From Tetranychus cinnabarinus (lineage: Eukaryota > Arthropoda > Arachnida > Trombidiformes > Tetranychidae), in NCBI GenBank assembly GCA_022266195.1, contig WHVY01000002.1:573001-637000 (forward strand): 64,000 nucleotides of DNA, in the 5' to 3' direction. Positions 45,377-56,800 of the stretch are shown piece after piece (the first letter of the stretch is position 1; the number at the start of each line of letters is the position of its first letter). The notes beneath the pieces were generated by a model. That model was not told where the DNA came from. It saw only the letters and a program-made list of their open reading frames with translations, and made no database searches. The translations under genes were made by a program, and so were the position numbers.

Positions 45377-45690
45377 CAGTAAAACCTCTCAAAGGTTGTA
45401 TTGTTTTTAGGTGGACCGGGGGGCCGCGACAGCTTATACGGCGCCGTCTACCCCTTGCTACCTAGGTGTTTTACCGACCCATAGGCGCTAGGCTTTATCC
45501 AGCTGAGCTGGGAATCCACAGGATGGGAAGTGGTGAGGAAGGTTGTACTCCCAAAGGTTGTGAGCGGTCCTGCCCCTAGCGATATTGTTTGTGCAACTCT
45601 TTGAAATATTGTATTGTAAAAGCGGGGTTAAATGTCAAATCCGCTAGATGGGGGAGTTCAGTTTCTCACAACCTTTGAGAGGTTTTACTG
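45377..45690. mobile_element. 314-bp MITE with perfect 23-bp inverted ends and TA duplication
   Basis: The ends (CAGTAAAACCTCTCAAAGG and four more bases) pair perfectly with 45668-45690. The dinucleotide TA flanks both sides (45375-45376 and 45691-45692). A TA target and CAGT ends indicate the Tc1/mariner-pogo superfamily. The interior is strikingly GC-rich for this genome and has no ORF, so the element is non-autonomous. The minus strand at about 45480-45520 has a tRNA A-box-like string (AGCTCAGCTGGATAAAGC). Confidence 0.85.
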
Positions 45691-48600
45691 TATAGTTTCT
45701 CAATCCCAATATTTTGGACTCAAGATCAATCAGGTTAACTCCGTGAGTAACATTTTTATAACTCTCAATGTTAATTGTTTAATCGCTTATTATTTAATCT
45801 TTATCTTTTTGATATTATCTAATGGTTTGGTTCTAATCTGGAAATAAGCAATGTTTATGATCCAAGTTGAAAGCCTTTTCTTTGGCTAATTAGAGCAAAC
45901 TTTCAGACAAAAAGAGTTTCGCAAATGTCTCAATTCACGCTTTAATTTTAATCGCAAACATCTAAGGAAAGGCATCATTCCGGCACATTGATCAGAGATG
46001 TTGACAAAACATTGTTTATAGAATTATCGTCACATGGTTCAATTTTGGTGGATAGATTAGACTTAGCACGTTTATTTGGTTTTACTGACTCATTGACATA
46101 GAAAGACATATTGCAGAAAAGAAAGGGAGGAAACAAAACAAATAAGAATAACAAACTAATAGAAATAAAATTGAAGGAAACTTTGGTCAGTTTAACCCAG
46201 AGGTCCGGTATCTGTAAGGATCATTCTGTTAAACGACCACAACGAGGACCCCTTGATAGTTTCTGATTGCTCGGTGTTGTAAACACTGCTTAAATAGACT
46301 TTATAAAGCTTTCTAACTTTAAACAGCATTTATCGCCTTCATCCTGGTAAACGTTGAGTTTTTTCACGGTAAAAAATTGGCTTTGAAATGCATTCATTGA
46401 TGATAACTTTGATTGTCCTTTTCTCATCACAATATAAGTAAGTTTCTAGTTTTAAAAACATTTATTTCTTTCATGCTGCTTATCGTTGATTTTTTTCGGG
46501 TTACACGATCGACTCTCATATGCATTCATCGTTGTCAACTGATCTCAAGTAAGTTTGATTGCAATAGCTACTCTTATAAAGATCGCAAATTCTTCAATTG
46601 CATCTTAAATTAAATGATTTATATCGTTTTATTTTTGTGTCTATTTTACATAAGAGCAAGTTTCCATTTTCCTTTTCCAGAGAAGCACTAATATCAAAGC
46701 TCGTCATCTAGTGATACACTTTCTACACTATCGCAAAGCTGGTTGACCAGCAAATTCTTCATGGCAAATAATCTTACAAAGGACAACCAATCCCAGAAAT
46801 TTTCAACTCTATTACGAAAAGGAAAAAAGCTGTTTATGGAAATTAGCAACTGTGGCAATGGAATCGCAACGAAATTCTCGTGTTCATCCTTTTTTATTGC
46901 AATAATTTTAATAAACGTATAATTTGGTTCATTGCAAGAAAGACTTAATACAAACTATATTTCTTTGACAAACTATTGCAGCAGCGAATTGCTGCCAGCA
47001 ATTTCCCAAAGCAATAACCACTAGGTAGTTCTATCCTAAAGATAACATTGGAATGGATGGAAAACAAAACAATAAATGAACTAATTTGATTGCTAATTTT
47101 AATGAATTCAGTCAGCAAAAGCTTTATTTAATCCAATGATAAACTTTAACATGAATCATTGTCAATCAAATAGATCAATATGAAGATTACTGATTCAATT
47201 TCAAGTATTAATAGAAACCGTTAAGTATGATTACATTTATGCAAGCTGTAACATATTATATCAAATAATGAATAAATTATGCTTCTTTTTAAAATATTAT
47301 CGATAAGTTGACCAAACAAAAATGCAATATTAAGCAATATATCTTAAAGATTATGAATAACTAAAAGCGCAACCATGAAACGAGACAGATTATCAGTTAA
47401 ACACAAGCAAAATGTCACTTAAGATCATTTCGAGACAACATTTGCGTCCATCTTTCTATTCACATAACTTTTCATCAAAATGGATAAATAAATATAAACA
47501 ATTTAGATGCATGTTTACATGAGAAACAATAATGATGAAAACATGGCAAACAGTGAATCACATTCACAACATGATATTCATTGTATCAGATTAGACATTT
47601 GGCTTATTCAATAACATTATAATTTAATTTGTTGAGAGAAAGAGAAACCAAGTTAAAAAGATTCACCAAAAAATTCATCACATTAGAATGAGAAGAATGA
47701 AAATAGAGAAAAATCTGTTGGAAATTTTCATCATTTGTAATGATTATCATTCCAGGTAACATTAAATTTACCTTAAAAATGGATTCGACTGTAATATTGA
47801 AATGTTGAGCAAAAAAATTTAAACAAAAGCATAAAGTTGCAAGGTAAAGTTGGAGTGAAAAAAGTATAAATTATATTTATTCGTGTAAACGAAATGTAAG
47901 AATCAATTTAAAGTTCAATTAAGCGGAGTCAGGTTAACACTGGATATCATTGGAATCACACTGATTGTCATTATTATCACCATAACTGTGATTCATTTTG
48001 ACAGTAAATGTAAACTGTAAATGGCAAGACTGAGTTACAGAACCTTAAACGTTAAAATATTCAATACAATGTTCTCAATGATAAATTGTCTTGAACTGAA
48101 GCCAAAGTCTACATTTATTGTCTTCTTTTCACTTCTTCAGACTGACTCTTCCTCAAACTTGAACAATTTTCAATCAATTTTCACCAATTTATTTGTGATT
48201 AAAGACATTTTTTAAATTTAATTTCCCTTTCGATTACTTCCAATTCAATTCAATCAATACTTTAAGCTTAGGATTAATATCAATACAGAGTATCAACCTT
48301 TTGGTTTAACCTTTTGTTATTAATATTGCATTAAAAATGTGAGAAGTAAAAATCAATTTAACTTGTCGATTTGTTGGTGATTGAATTGAAATTGAAACTC
48401 AATGAACCAATTGATGACAAACAACTCTTTTAAACTATTATTTATTTTCACTCGAGTCCTTTATTTTGCTTCATTTATAACTTGATTAGGATATTTTAAG
48501 AAACATTAAAATCTTTACCTTCAATCATTTATTGATTTACCAGCGAATCCAATACAATAGCCTTTGAAAAAAGTCCAATTCATGACATTTGTGTTTACTT

Positions 48601-48793
48601 GTTGCTCTATTCATAACATTTTGTTAGCCTTATAACCTTTACCTTTCAATGGTTATTTTGACAAAAATTTGGATTCACCATTTGCTTTATCAACCATTAA
48701 TTTATGATCAGACAATATTCAACCTGAGTAAATAGTTTCACAGAATAGGTGAACATCTGAATAATCTTGAGCTTGCAAATTGACATTGAAGTC

Positions 48794-49165
48794 TGTAGAG
48801 TTCGTTTTTGAAAGTAATTTTATTTAAATGAAAGAGTAAGAAAAAACTTGTTTCTACAATATAGAATGATTGCCAACTGGCTTAAAGTAAAACAAAAGTT
48901 CCTTTTTAAAGACCTTTGAGTCCTCGTTGTGGAGTGTCAAGGGTTATTCGGATGGATTAGTGAGGTATTCTGGCTGAGATTTACTTGTACTTAAAATGAG
49001 TACTTAAAATGAGATCTCAATGTGAGCGCTCTCAATGAGCTCTCATATTGAGCTCTCAGGTTGAGCTTTCAGATTGAGCGCTCATAATGAGCCCTCAGGT
49101 TGAGATTTAGCTTAGATTGCTCCATTTGGGATTTAAACGAGAAAAATAAGGCTCGGAACAGTTCA
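48794..49165 (-). repeat. 3' LTR of the retrotransposon
   Basis: 372 bp, identical to 53429-53800. Contains a 13-bp-period array at 48997-49109 built on TGAG-NN-CTCA. Confidence 0.95.
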
Positions 49166-49172
49166 TCTCCCC

Positions 49173-52100
49173 CTACTCATTTAAGTCACGACTCCGTTCG
49201 TGATACAGTGAGATGTTCGATATATGAGCAATTTGTTCCTTTCCATGGTTGTCTACATAGGTCAGCGTTTTAGGATTATCTCCATACTTTTTAATTTTCG
49301 TAACCAAAAAAGGTCCTTTCATATTTCGCTTCTTTCCAGTAATTCCGTATTTAACGAGAATCTTATCTCCTTCTGAGATTTCAAACTTTCCTTGTTTTCT
49401 CTTGTCGTTATGCTGCCTAATCTTTACCATTTCATCCTCATTCTTTGGTTTCTCCGGTGCGATATCTTCAAGCCTTAATCCAAAATTTTCATCAGCAGGC
49501 AACAATGGGCTTTTGCCATACAGTTTATACCAAGGTGTGCAGCCAATTACTGAATGATAACTTCGGTTAGAATAAGCAGTAGCAGATGCCAATCGTGTTT
49601 TCCAATCGACTCCACTGTCTTTGTAGATACCAATAAAAGTTTTAATGTCGCGCATTTTTCTTTCAACAAGTCCATTTGCGGCTGGATGATATGGTGCACT
49701 ATTTCTAAGAGAAATATTTCTCAGTTGAGCCCAGTTCTTCATCTCTTTTGAAGTAAATGCCGTTCCATTGTCTGAGACAATAACTTTAACTTGGTCGATT
49801 CTGCTAAATGAATTCAGAAAATTAATTACAGCGAGGGAAGACTCTTTCATAGCCTTACCAACCACGATACGAGTCGCCTCATCAACTAAAAGCAAGAATG
49901 ATTTGGTACTTTTGTTAAGTTCTGACTTCTTCTCAAGCTCTCCAAAGTCAATGTGGATAGTATGGAAGGGAATTTTTGAATGGTTAGGTAGGAATGGAGG
50001 GTCAAATTTGGGTTTGGGTTTTTTCATTTGGCAAAGGTGACAAGTTTTTATGTATTCAACAATATCTCGTTTCATACCTGGCCAATGAAAACGCATTTTT
50101 ATCTTGTGATATGTTTGCCAATATCCTCCATGACCTCCAGATAGTCTATCATCATGATATGCCCTCAAAATTTGTAAGATTTGGGATCTTTCTGAGCCTT
50201 CAATCTTTTTAATACCTGAGCACTCATTTTGAGATCTACTTTTGAGATCTCTATTTGAGCACTCATTTTGAGATCTACTTTTGAGATCTCTATTTGAGCC
50301 CTCATTTTGAGATCTTGTCCGAATTGATGATAAGTAGGTGGAAAGAAACACATGAGCTGGCTGATCTAGACAAAGTCGTGATAATGCATCGGCATCAGAG
50401 TGTAGTCTGCCTGGTCGATGATCAATTTTAATCTCATAAGACATTAAAAATAATTGCCATCGTGCCAATCTTCCTTTTGGTTCCTTCAAGTCCATGAGAT
50501 AAGCAAGAGCTGCATGGTCAGTATGAACAACAAAAGGACGACCTTCTAAAAATGATCTGAAATATTTTATGGCTTTGATCACAGCAAGCGCTTCTTTCTC
50601 AGTGATTGAATAGTTAATTTCTTGTTTGGAAAATGTATATGACTGAAAACCTATCACTCTTAGCTGTTGATTTTTCGGTTTCTTAATATCTCTTTGATAT
50701 AGCACTGAGCCAGAGCCAAACCCACTCGCATCAGTACATAACTCGAATGGAAGTTCAGAGTCAGGTAGATTGAGTACTGGATTTGAAGTTATCAAAATTT
50801 TTAATTTGTCAAAAGATTCTTGGCATTCATTACTCCAAACAAAAGGTGCATCTTTTCTTTTCAGTCTGTCTAAGGGTCTAGCAATTGATGCATAATCTTT
50901 AATGAAACTACGGAAATGTCCTGTTAAACCTGTAAACTGTCGAAGAGAGTGTAAATCATGAGGTGGTTTCATGTTACGTACTTTTTCAATAGATTCAGCT
51001 TTTGTAGTCTTGGAATTACCATCTATTATTCTACCAAGAAATTTCACACTAGGTTTGATAAATTCAGACTTTTCCAGATTAATCACCATTTTTGCTTCAT
51101 TCAATTTCGATAACACTGAGAGTGTAAGAGCTTTACATTTTTCTTCCGATCTAGCTCCTATGCATATGTCATCTATATATACACATACTTTTCCAGTTTC
51201 CAATAGTTCTGATAATAATTTGTTCATATGTCTCTGGAATAGAGATGGACTATTTTTCCAACCAAACGGAAGGCGAGTCCACTCATAGTGTCCAAAAGGA
51301 GTGACAAATGCTGTAAACTTTCTAGTTTGAGGAGACAAAGGCAGTTGCCAAAATCCATCTTTAAGATCGATTTTTGAAAAGAACTGACAGCCTCCGAATA
51401 AACTAATTATATCATCAATAATTGGAAAAGGGAAAGGGTCTAACTCAGTTTGTTTGTTAACCTCTCGGTAATCAATACAAAATCTGAGATCTCCATTTTC
51501 TTTAGGGGCTAAAGTTACTGGTGAAGCAAAATTAGAATTTGAATGAGTAATGATTTTCTTTTCTAGCAATTCTTTTATTTTCTGTCTTGCAAATGATAGT
51601 TTATGAGAAGACATTGGGTATGGCTTGCGCCGAACAATGGAGTGATCATCTTTTAGTTTGAAGTCAACAAAATTGTTCGAATCAGGTAAGGTCAAAGCAC
51701 AAAGCCTAGGAAAAGCACGTTTGATTTCTTCTTTGGTCAATACGATTTCTAATGGTTCTCTTTTTGAGATCTCATTTTGAGTACTCATTTTGAGTGCTCG
51801 TTCTGAGGTCTCATTTTGAGAACTCAAATTGAGTACTCGATTTGAGTGCTCATTTTCAGAACTTAATAAGGCATCACTTATTGGTTTCTGGCAAAGACTA
51901 ACACCTAGAAGCTTCAGGTCTGAGTAACCTAAGATAATTGGAAATGGAAGTGAGTCAAGTAGCAGTAGTTCTAGCTTTGCTAACTTTCCTTTAAATTTGA
52001 CTTCAAGCTTACAGACTTTATCTACTGTGAAAGTATCTCCATTCATTTGCTTGATGAGCTGTTGTTTTTCTAAAACTGTCCACTTATTTTCATGAACAAT

Positions 52101-53408
52101 ATTAGATCTAATGAAACTTTTATCTGATCCTGAATCTAACACACATGCATAAGATTTTCCTTGTATCTCTATGGAGGTCTTTGGCTCTAAATCACTTGAT
52201 AGTGCGTTGAACAGGGAATATGCTGGTTTGGGTATGAGCTCTCGATCTGAGCGCTCACTTTGAGTACTGAAATTGAGATCTCTGTTTGAGTTCTCATTTT
52301 GAGATCTAATTATGAGATCTCGATTTGAGCTCTCGTTTGGAGTGCTCAGCTGGTTGTTAACTTTCTGCATGTTCTCATCTATTGCGATGAATGCATCTGA
52401 AGATTTATTATACTTATTACTTTGATTGGGAAGCTTGACTTGGGTTTTATTATTCTGACTGAAAGTATTCTTGCTAATAGTTGAATGAGACTTACTCTGA
52501 GTTGGTGGTTTAATGGTTTCCAAGGCATCTCTCAGTTCTTGTTTAGTTGTAAGTTGACGAGTGGATAGTTGATTTTGAATGGTATCAGGTAATCCGAGAA
52601 GTACCAATGTAACAAAGTTGAAATCGTCTATCTCAGGAAAGGCCAATTGAATTAGACGTTGCTTGTCATAATAGTAGTCGAATATATCACCACTTCTATA
52701 TTGCCATTGCAATGCCAAACTAGCACAACTAACACGGTTATGACCGAAGGAACGGAGAAATGAACTTTTCCATAATTCCCAATCTTCACTGACGTTGTCT
52801 CTGATCATACTGTTGAACCACTTTAGAGCGTTGCCTTCAAGATTAGACTTGAGACCGTTGATTTTAGCTTTATCTTCACGCCAGTTGTTATGTTCACACA
52901 TCTTCTCGTAAGTGCACATCCATGTTTTAGCGTCTTCGGTTTTCCCATCAAACTTTGAGATCTCCATACGATGAATCTTTTGGTTTGCTAGAGGTCGAAG
53001 TGACTCTTGAAAACACTTAAGAGTATTCGCAAACATCTCTTGTTGAGCTTTAATCATCTCACTAACAGCTTGTAAGACAACTGAATCTTGTGACCCATTA
53101 GATGGTGGCATTGAGGTAGCACTCATTGCTTCGATTTCGCTTTCATCGGAAAGAACACAACCAAAGTCATTTTTTAAATAAGGAGTAGATTCCTCTGCTG
53201 ATAATTGCACGACGAGTGTGCGATGACGAGTGAAATTTTCGAGAGCCGACGCTACGGAGGGCTTCGAAAGTAAAACACTATGTGAGCTGGTATCGCGATA
53301 CTGATTATCGACGATGGTCCATTCATTTTCATCAAACAGTTTATACTTTGTAAGATGAATAGATTGATTTTCACTTTTCTCAAAATAGAAACGGAACTTG
53401 TTGGCCAT
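49173..53408 (-). CDS. Gag-pol polyprotein of Ty3/gypsy retrotransposon
   Basis: 1411 residues in one frame. Domain order (approximate residues): gag (to about 300, with a WFNSMI..W retrotransposon-gag core and no CCHC knuckle); aspartic protease with LDSGSDKS near 426; reverse transcriptase with FCIDYRE and the YIDD active site near 744; RNase H starting at CTDASGFGSG near 892; integrase with an H-H-C-C zinc site near 1085-1120 and D, D and E catalytic positions near 1153, 1210 and 1245; and a GPF-type C-terminal module near 1366. Protease, RT and integrase order PR-RT-RH-IN defines Ty3/gypsy. Three linkers carry a 13-residue repeat (SQNE-x-SNRDLKSR type) at about 353-391, 518-548 and 1030-1064. 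The start ATG directly follows the primer-binding site. Confidence 0.95.
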   Translation of the reverse strand: MANKFRFYFEKSENQSIHLTKYKLFDENEWTIVDNQYRDTSSHSVLLSKPSVASALENFTRHRTLVVQLSAEESTPYLKNDFGCVLSDESEIEAMSATSMPPSNGSQDSVVLQAVSEMIKAQQEMFANTLKCFQESLRPLANQKIHRMEISKFDGKTEDAKTWMCTYEKMCEHNNWREDKAKINGLKSNLEGNALKWFNSMIRDNVSEDWELWKSSFLRSFGHNRVSCASLALQWQYRSGDIFDYYYDKQRLIQLAFPEIDDFNFVTLVLLGLPDTIQNQLSTRQLTTKQELRDALETIKPPTQSKSHSTISKNTFSQNNKTQVKLPNQSNKYNKSSDAFIAIDENMQKVNNQLSTPNESSNRDLIIRSQNENSNRDLNFSTQSERSDRELIPKPAYSLFNALSSDLEPKTSIEIQGKSYACVLDSGSDKSFIRSNIVHENKWTVLEKQQLIKQMNGDTFTVDKVCKLEVKFKGKLAKLELLLLDSLPFPIILGYSDLKLLGVSLCQKPISDALLSSENEHSNRVLNLSSQNETSERALKMSTQNEISKREPLEIVLTKEEIKRAFPRLCALTLPDSNNFVDFKLKDDHSIVRRKPYPMSSHKLSFARQKIKELLEKKIITHSNSNFASPVTLAPKENGDLRFCIDYREVNKQTELDPFPFPIIDDIISLFGGCQFFSKIDLKDGFWQLPLSPQTRKFTAFVTPFGHYEWTRLPFGWKNSPSLFQRHMNKLLSELLETGKVCVYIDDICIGARSEEKCKALTLSVLSKLNEAKMVINLEKSEFIKPSVKFLGRIIDGNSKTTKAESIEKVRNMKPPHDLHSLRQFTGLTGHFRSFIKDYASIARPLDRLKRKDAPFVWSNECQESFDKLKILITSNPVLNLPDSELPFELCTDASGFGSGSVLYQRDIKKPKNQQLRVIGFQSYTFSKQEINYSITEKEALAVIKAIKYFRSFLEGRPFVVHTDHAALAYLMDLKEPKGRLARWQLFLMSYEIKIDHRPGRLHSDADALSRLCLDQPAHVFLSTYLSSIRTRSQNEGSNRDLKSRSQNECSNRDLKSRSQNECSGIKKIEGSERSQILQILRAYHDDRLSGGHGGYWQTYHKIKMRFHWPGMKRDIVEYIKTCHLCQMKKPKPKFDPPFLPNHSKIPFHTIHIDFGELEKKSELNKSTKSFLLLVDEATRIVVGKAMKESSLAVINFLNSFSRIDQVKVIVSDNGTAFTSKEMKNWAQLRNISLRNSAPYHPAANGLVERKMRDIKTFIGIYKDSGVDWKTRLASATAYSNRSYHSVIGCTPWYKLYGKSPLLPADENFGLRLEDIAPEKPKNEDEMVKIRQHNDKRKQGKFEISEGDKILVKYGITGKKRNMKGPFLVTKIKKYGDNPKTLTYVDNHGKEQIAHISNISLYHERSRDLNE
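50217..50320. repeat. 13-bp minisatellite in the RNase H-integrase linker
   Basis: Eight 13-bp units of type TGAGNNCTCANNN, with a 39-bp higher-order repeat (units 1-3 recur as 4-6). On the coding strand it reads as a 13-residue repeat. Confidence 0.9.
51765..51855. repeat. 13-bp minisatellite in the protease-RT linker
   Basis: Seven 13-bp units TGAGNNCTC(A/G)NNN in exact register. Confidence 0.9.
52234..52350. repeat. 13-bp minisatellite in the gag-protease linker
   Basis: Nine 13-bp units, more diverged at the right end (GGAGTGCTCAGCT). Confidence 0.88.
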
Positions 53409-53410
53409 CC

Positions 53411-53428
53411 TGTCGACTGCGCCAAGAT
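53411..53428 (-). other. Primer-binding site
   Basis: TGGCGCAGTCGACAGG on the minus strand, four bases after the 5' LTR. It is compatible with priming by the 3' end of a tRNA-Ser, as in several insect gypsy-group elements; the tRNA assignment is from general knowledge. Confidence 0.6.
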
Positions 53429-53800
53429 TGTAGAGTTCGTTTTTGAAAGTAATTTTATTTAAATGAAAGAGTAAGAAAAAACTTGTTTCTACAATATAGA
53501 ATGATTGCCAACTGGCTTAAAGTAAAACAAAAGTTCCTTTTTAAAGACCTTTGAGTCCTCGTTGTGGAGTGTCAAGGGTTATTCGGATGGATTAGTGAGG
53601 TATTCTGGCTGAGATTTACTTGTACTTAAAATGAGTACTTAAAATGAGATCTCAATGTGAGCGCTCTCAATGAGCTCTCATATTGAGCTCTCAGGTTGAG
53701 CTTTCAGATTGAGCGCTCATAATGAGCCCTCAGGTTGAGATTTAGCTTAGATTGCTCCATTTGGGATTTAAACGAGAAAAATAAGGCTCGGAACAGTTCA
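53429..53800 (-). repeat. 5' LTR of the retrotransposon
   Basis: 372 bp, identical to 48794-49165. The 13-bp array lies at 53632-53744. Confidence 0.95.
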
Positions 53801-53805
53801 AAGTC

Positions 53806-56800
53806 AACATGATATTAATAAGTAAGATTTACAATTCACTAGCAAATATTTTGACTCAATAGTTATTTTCACTTCAATTGCATTTGTAAGCAAAGCAGAA
53901 AAGGTAATCAATATTGAACAGTGTTAATATATTCATGATAAGATAAAGTTGAAACTTAATTAACATCAATCGGTGGGAAAATATTGTAATACCTTAATTG
54001 AGCAAATCATTAAATCCATGAATATTGAAACATGTTGCTTTAAATAGCGTTAGATTGGGTGAAGCTATTGATTCAGCTTTTTATCAAAATTGCTGTTCCT
54101 TTTGCGCTGAATATACTGATTGATAAAATGATGTTAAATGATGATTTTGATAATTCTGTTGACTTTTGTTCTTGACCTTTGAAACGCTTGTATCTGTTAT
54201 AAAATGATTTTGTTTTTTTGATTCTTGCAAAATTTCAACTTACTATTTCACCTTGCAACAATAAACCCGCTTAACTATTGGGAAAATGAATAAATCTGAC
54301 CTTTTCCATGTTAACTGAATGGAAATAGTTAATAACAATTGGCTGACAATAACAATTGAACATTCTATAATACAGTAATAGCTCAAGTGATTGATAGATA
54401 ATACAAAATTTATTAAATAAAATTTACAGAACTGAGGCTTAGTGGTTACCTAATCTATTTAACAATATGTTGAACCATTTAAACTTTACTTTTTGAAAAA
54501 CTTTGATTCAGTTTTGAGCTGTTCAACTGTAAATTGCGAAGGATTTGCTTTTCAATTGAATTATTGCCATTTCACTAGATAATTGACATGACATTTTGAC
54601 GAAAAGATTTGCAAGACAGTCAAAACAATTTTTGTTCCAATGTTCACACACGAATTGCATTCGTCGACTGTCTTATTGGAAGCGATTGGTTCATTGTCAA
54701 GGTAGGTTATACAATAGTATATCGATGTTGAAATGATTGGCCTTTTCAAAAACATTTTACTTTAAAATTTGGTGAATTCAACACAAATTGACTCCATTTT
54801 CTCACTAGGTGTCAAAGTCACCCGAAGAAACTGTAATTGTTTTCAAAACGACTGAATATCAACAATTGAATGTATTTTCAAGGTTTTAATGCATTTCAAA
54901 TGCTCTGATTCGTTTGATTTACGAAACTTTTTAATCTTTTGGAAAAAAATGTTTGAAAGAAAACATTTAGGAAGAAACTAATCAGGTCAGAACTAATCCG
55001 TTTATCCTCTGAACTCAAGTGACGAGTAAAGAACATGAAAAGTTAAGAAAATGCTTGTTATTTCGACTAGAATTTGATAATGGGTCGAGGATTTCCTCTA
55101 ATTCAGAATGGTGATAATGATTATATCGACTTTTAAGTCACGAGGTAATTTTCAATTTTTTGCTTCTATTCCACATAGAATCTGTAACGTTTCTTCTTTT
55201 TACATGCTAGTTCTTGTTGATCTTTTCAGAAGACAAACGAATAAACTCTGAACTTATTAGTTCCATTGATGTTTTTGATTCAATTTACTTTATTCACACT
55301 GAATTAGTCGAAGAATTCAAGAGATTAAGTAAACCAATTTCAATATAACTTATATAAAATACTATTTCATTCAAGGCTCACTCCATTCAATTAATATTCT
55401 TCCTTAGTCTTTTCTTATTCACACTTTATCCTGAAAGGACTCGAATCGGATCAGTTAATTGGGCGAAATTGGCGAATCAAAGCTAAGCCAAAGGAAAAGA
55501 TGGAAAACGAAAATTGCTCAACTTTGGATTGACAGCTTCAATGGATAATTAGCATTAAAGGTCAAAGACTAGTATGTTTACCTGATAAATTTATATATTA
55601 ATAGTGTCTTATTCCCGTTTTTAATAACAGGCATGTAGATTTGGATATGCAGTTTACATTTTTAACGCAAACCAAAGATGTGCCGGATTACATTAAGCAG
55701 ATGCATGAATACAAAAATAACAGAATAAATAAGAAATACAATGTTTAAGATATAAAAGTAAATGGAATATAATAAGATTTTCAAGAATGGTTGAACTAAA
55801 AAGGAATCCATGTTGTTACCGGGAAACGACAAGAGAGAATCTCGTTGTTTCTACCGACAATGGTTAACTAAAAATGGATAGATTCTGGTTATTTTTCTTT
55901 CTTTCAAGCGGTTTCGTTGTTATTCTTTGCTTTGTTCAATCTTCTTTGCATAATCAGTTCAGGCCTATCACTATAAGTCTGCGAATTATCTAGTTCTATC
56001 GAATTATCTGCTATTATCTAGTTTCAATCAAATTCGCTCCTTTTTCGTGCTGCCGACCAGAACTAAGAAAGGAGAAGATTTCAACTAAAAAGAACTGAAA
56101 CTCGATAAAAAAGGAAAAGACAAGATTGAGAAGAGAAGAAAGAGAAATAAGGAATCCAGCTTCTGATGAGTTTAAGGCAATAGCGAAGAAAAATTGCAAT
56201 TCTAATACTTCGATGTTAGTATGAAATCATTGTATAATTGATGAATTCATGAGCGCTATTCTGAAGCGAGTCAATAGACGAACACTGACAAAGTCAAATA
56301 GATGGTTAACCCTGTCAAATTGGACAATTAAGAGATCAATAAACCCAAATTGATGGAAAAACTAATTTAAATCAATGAATTGCAAAACTCGAAAAAGTCA
56401 AAAAATCTTTACGAGAAGAGTTGCAGATAAAAAACTCTGGGAAGGGAAATAAACTTATTAATTTATATCATTGAAGTTAACATTTAACAAAAACATTGCC
56501 TTAATGTCACAGTTTAAATAATTTATTTGTATCAAATCTTTTCATCTAAATAGTGAAATTGAATCAGGACATTTCATCAATTATCGATTGAAAATGAAAA
56601 TAATTCATTTCAAGTGAATAGCATTTATTGGAAACTAATGAGTGAAAGTCAGAATTGCAAAAAAATGAAGATAAAAATAATTGAACAAATTAAATGGTGA
56701 AAGTTAAAATACTTTCAACATGCAAAGGTTTGCTTTAATCATCACCAAATAAATCATGTTAATCATGAACCATGAATGCATGTTCAACTTCAATGAAACA

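Larger units (their letters stand above)
44755..48788. other. Intergenic, with a dispersed repeat and a TA-flanked inverted-repeat element
   Basis: Dispersed repeat at about 45150-45370, MITE at 45377-45690, then AT-rich sequence. Open frames here are short and lack splice-supported partners. Confidence 0.5.
48794..53800 (-). mobile_element. Ty3/gypsy LTR retrotransposon, intact
   Basis: 372-bp LTRs at both ends with TG...CA termini, a 5-bp target duplication AAGTC (48789-48793 and 53801-53805), a polypurine tract (GTAGGGGGAGA, complement of 49166-49176) and a primer-binding site TGGCGCAGTCGACAGG next to the 5' LTR. One long frame encodes gag-pol; no env is present. Element length is 5007 bp. 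The LTRs look identical base for base, so insertion is recent. Confidence 0.96.

Noticed and set aside
46380..46620. Imperfect repeat of ATGCATTCAT-containing segments
   Set aside because: Similarity is short and broken, and no element boundaries are visible.
50217..50320. CRISPR-like or satellite interpretation of the periodic array
   Set aside because: The host is eukaryotic, the period is 13 bp without unique spacers, and the array is coding within gag-pol. It is a minisatellite.
49554..51288. Several 60-105-codon plus-strand frames
   Set aside because: They are shadows of the gag-pol frame on the other strand.
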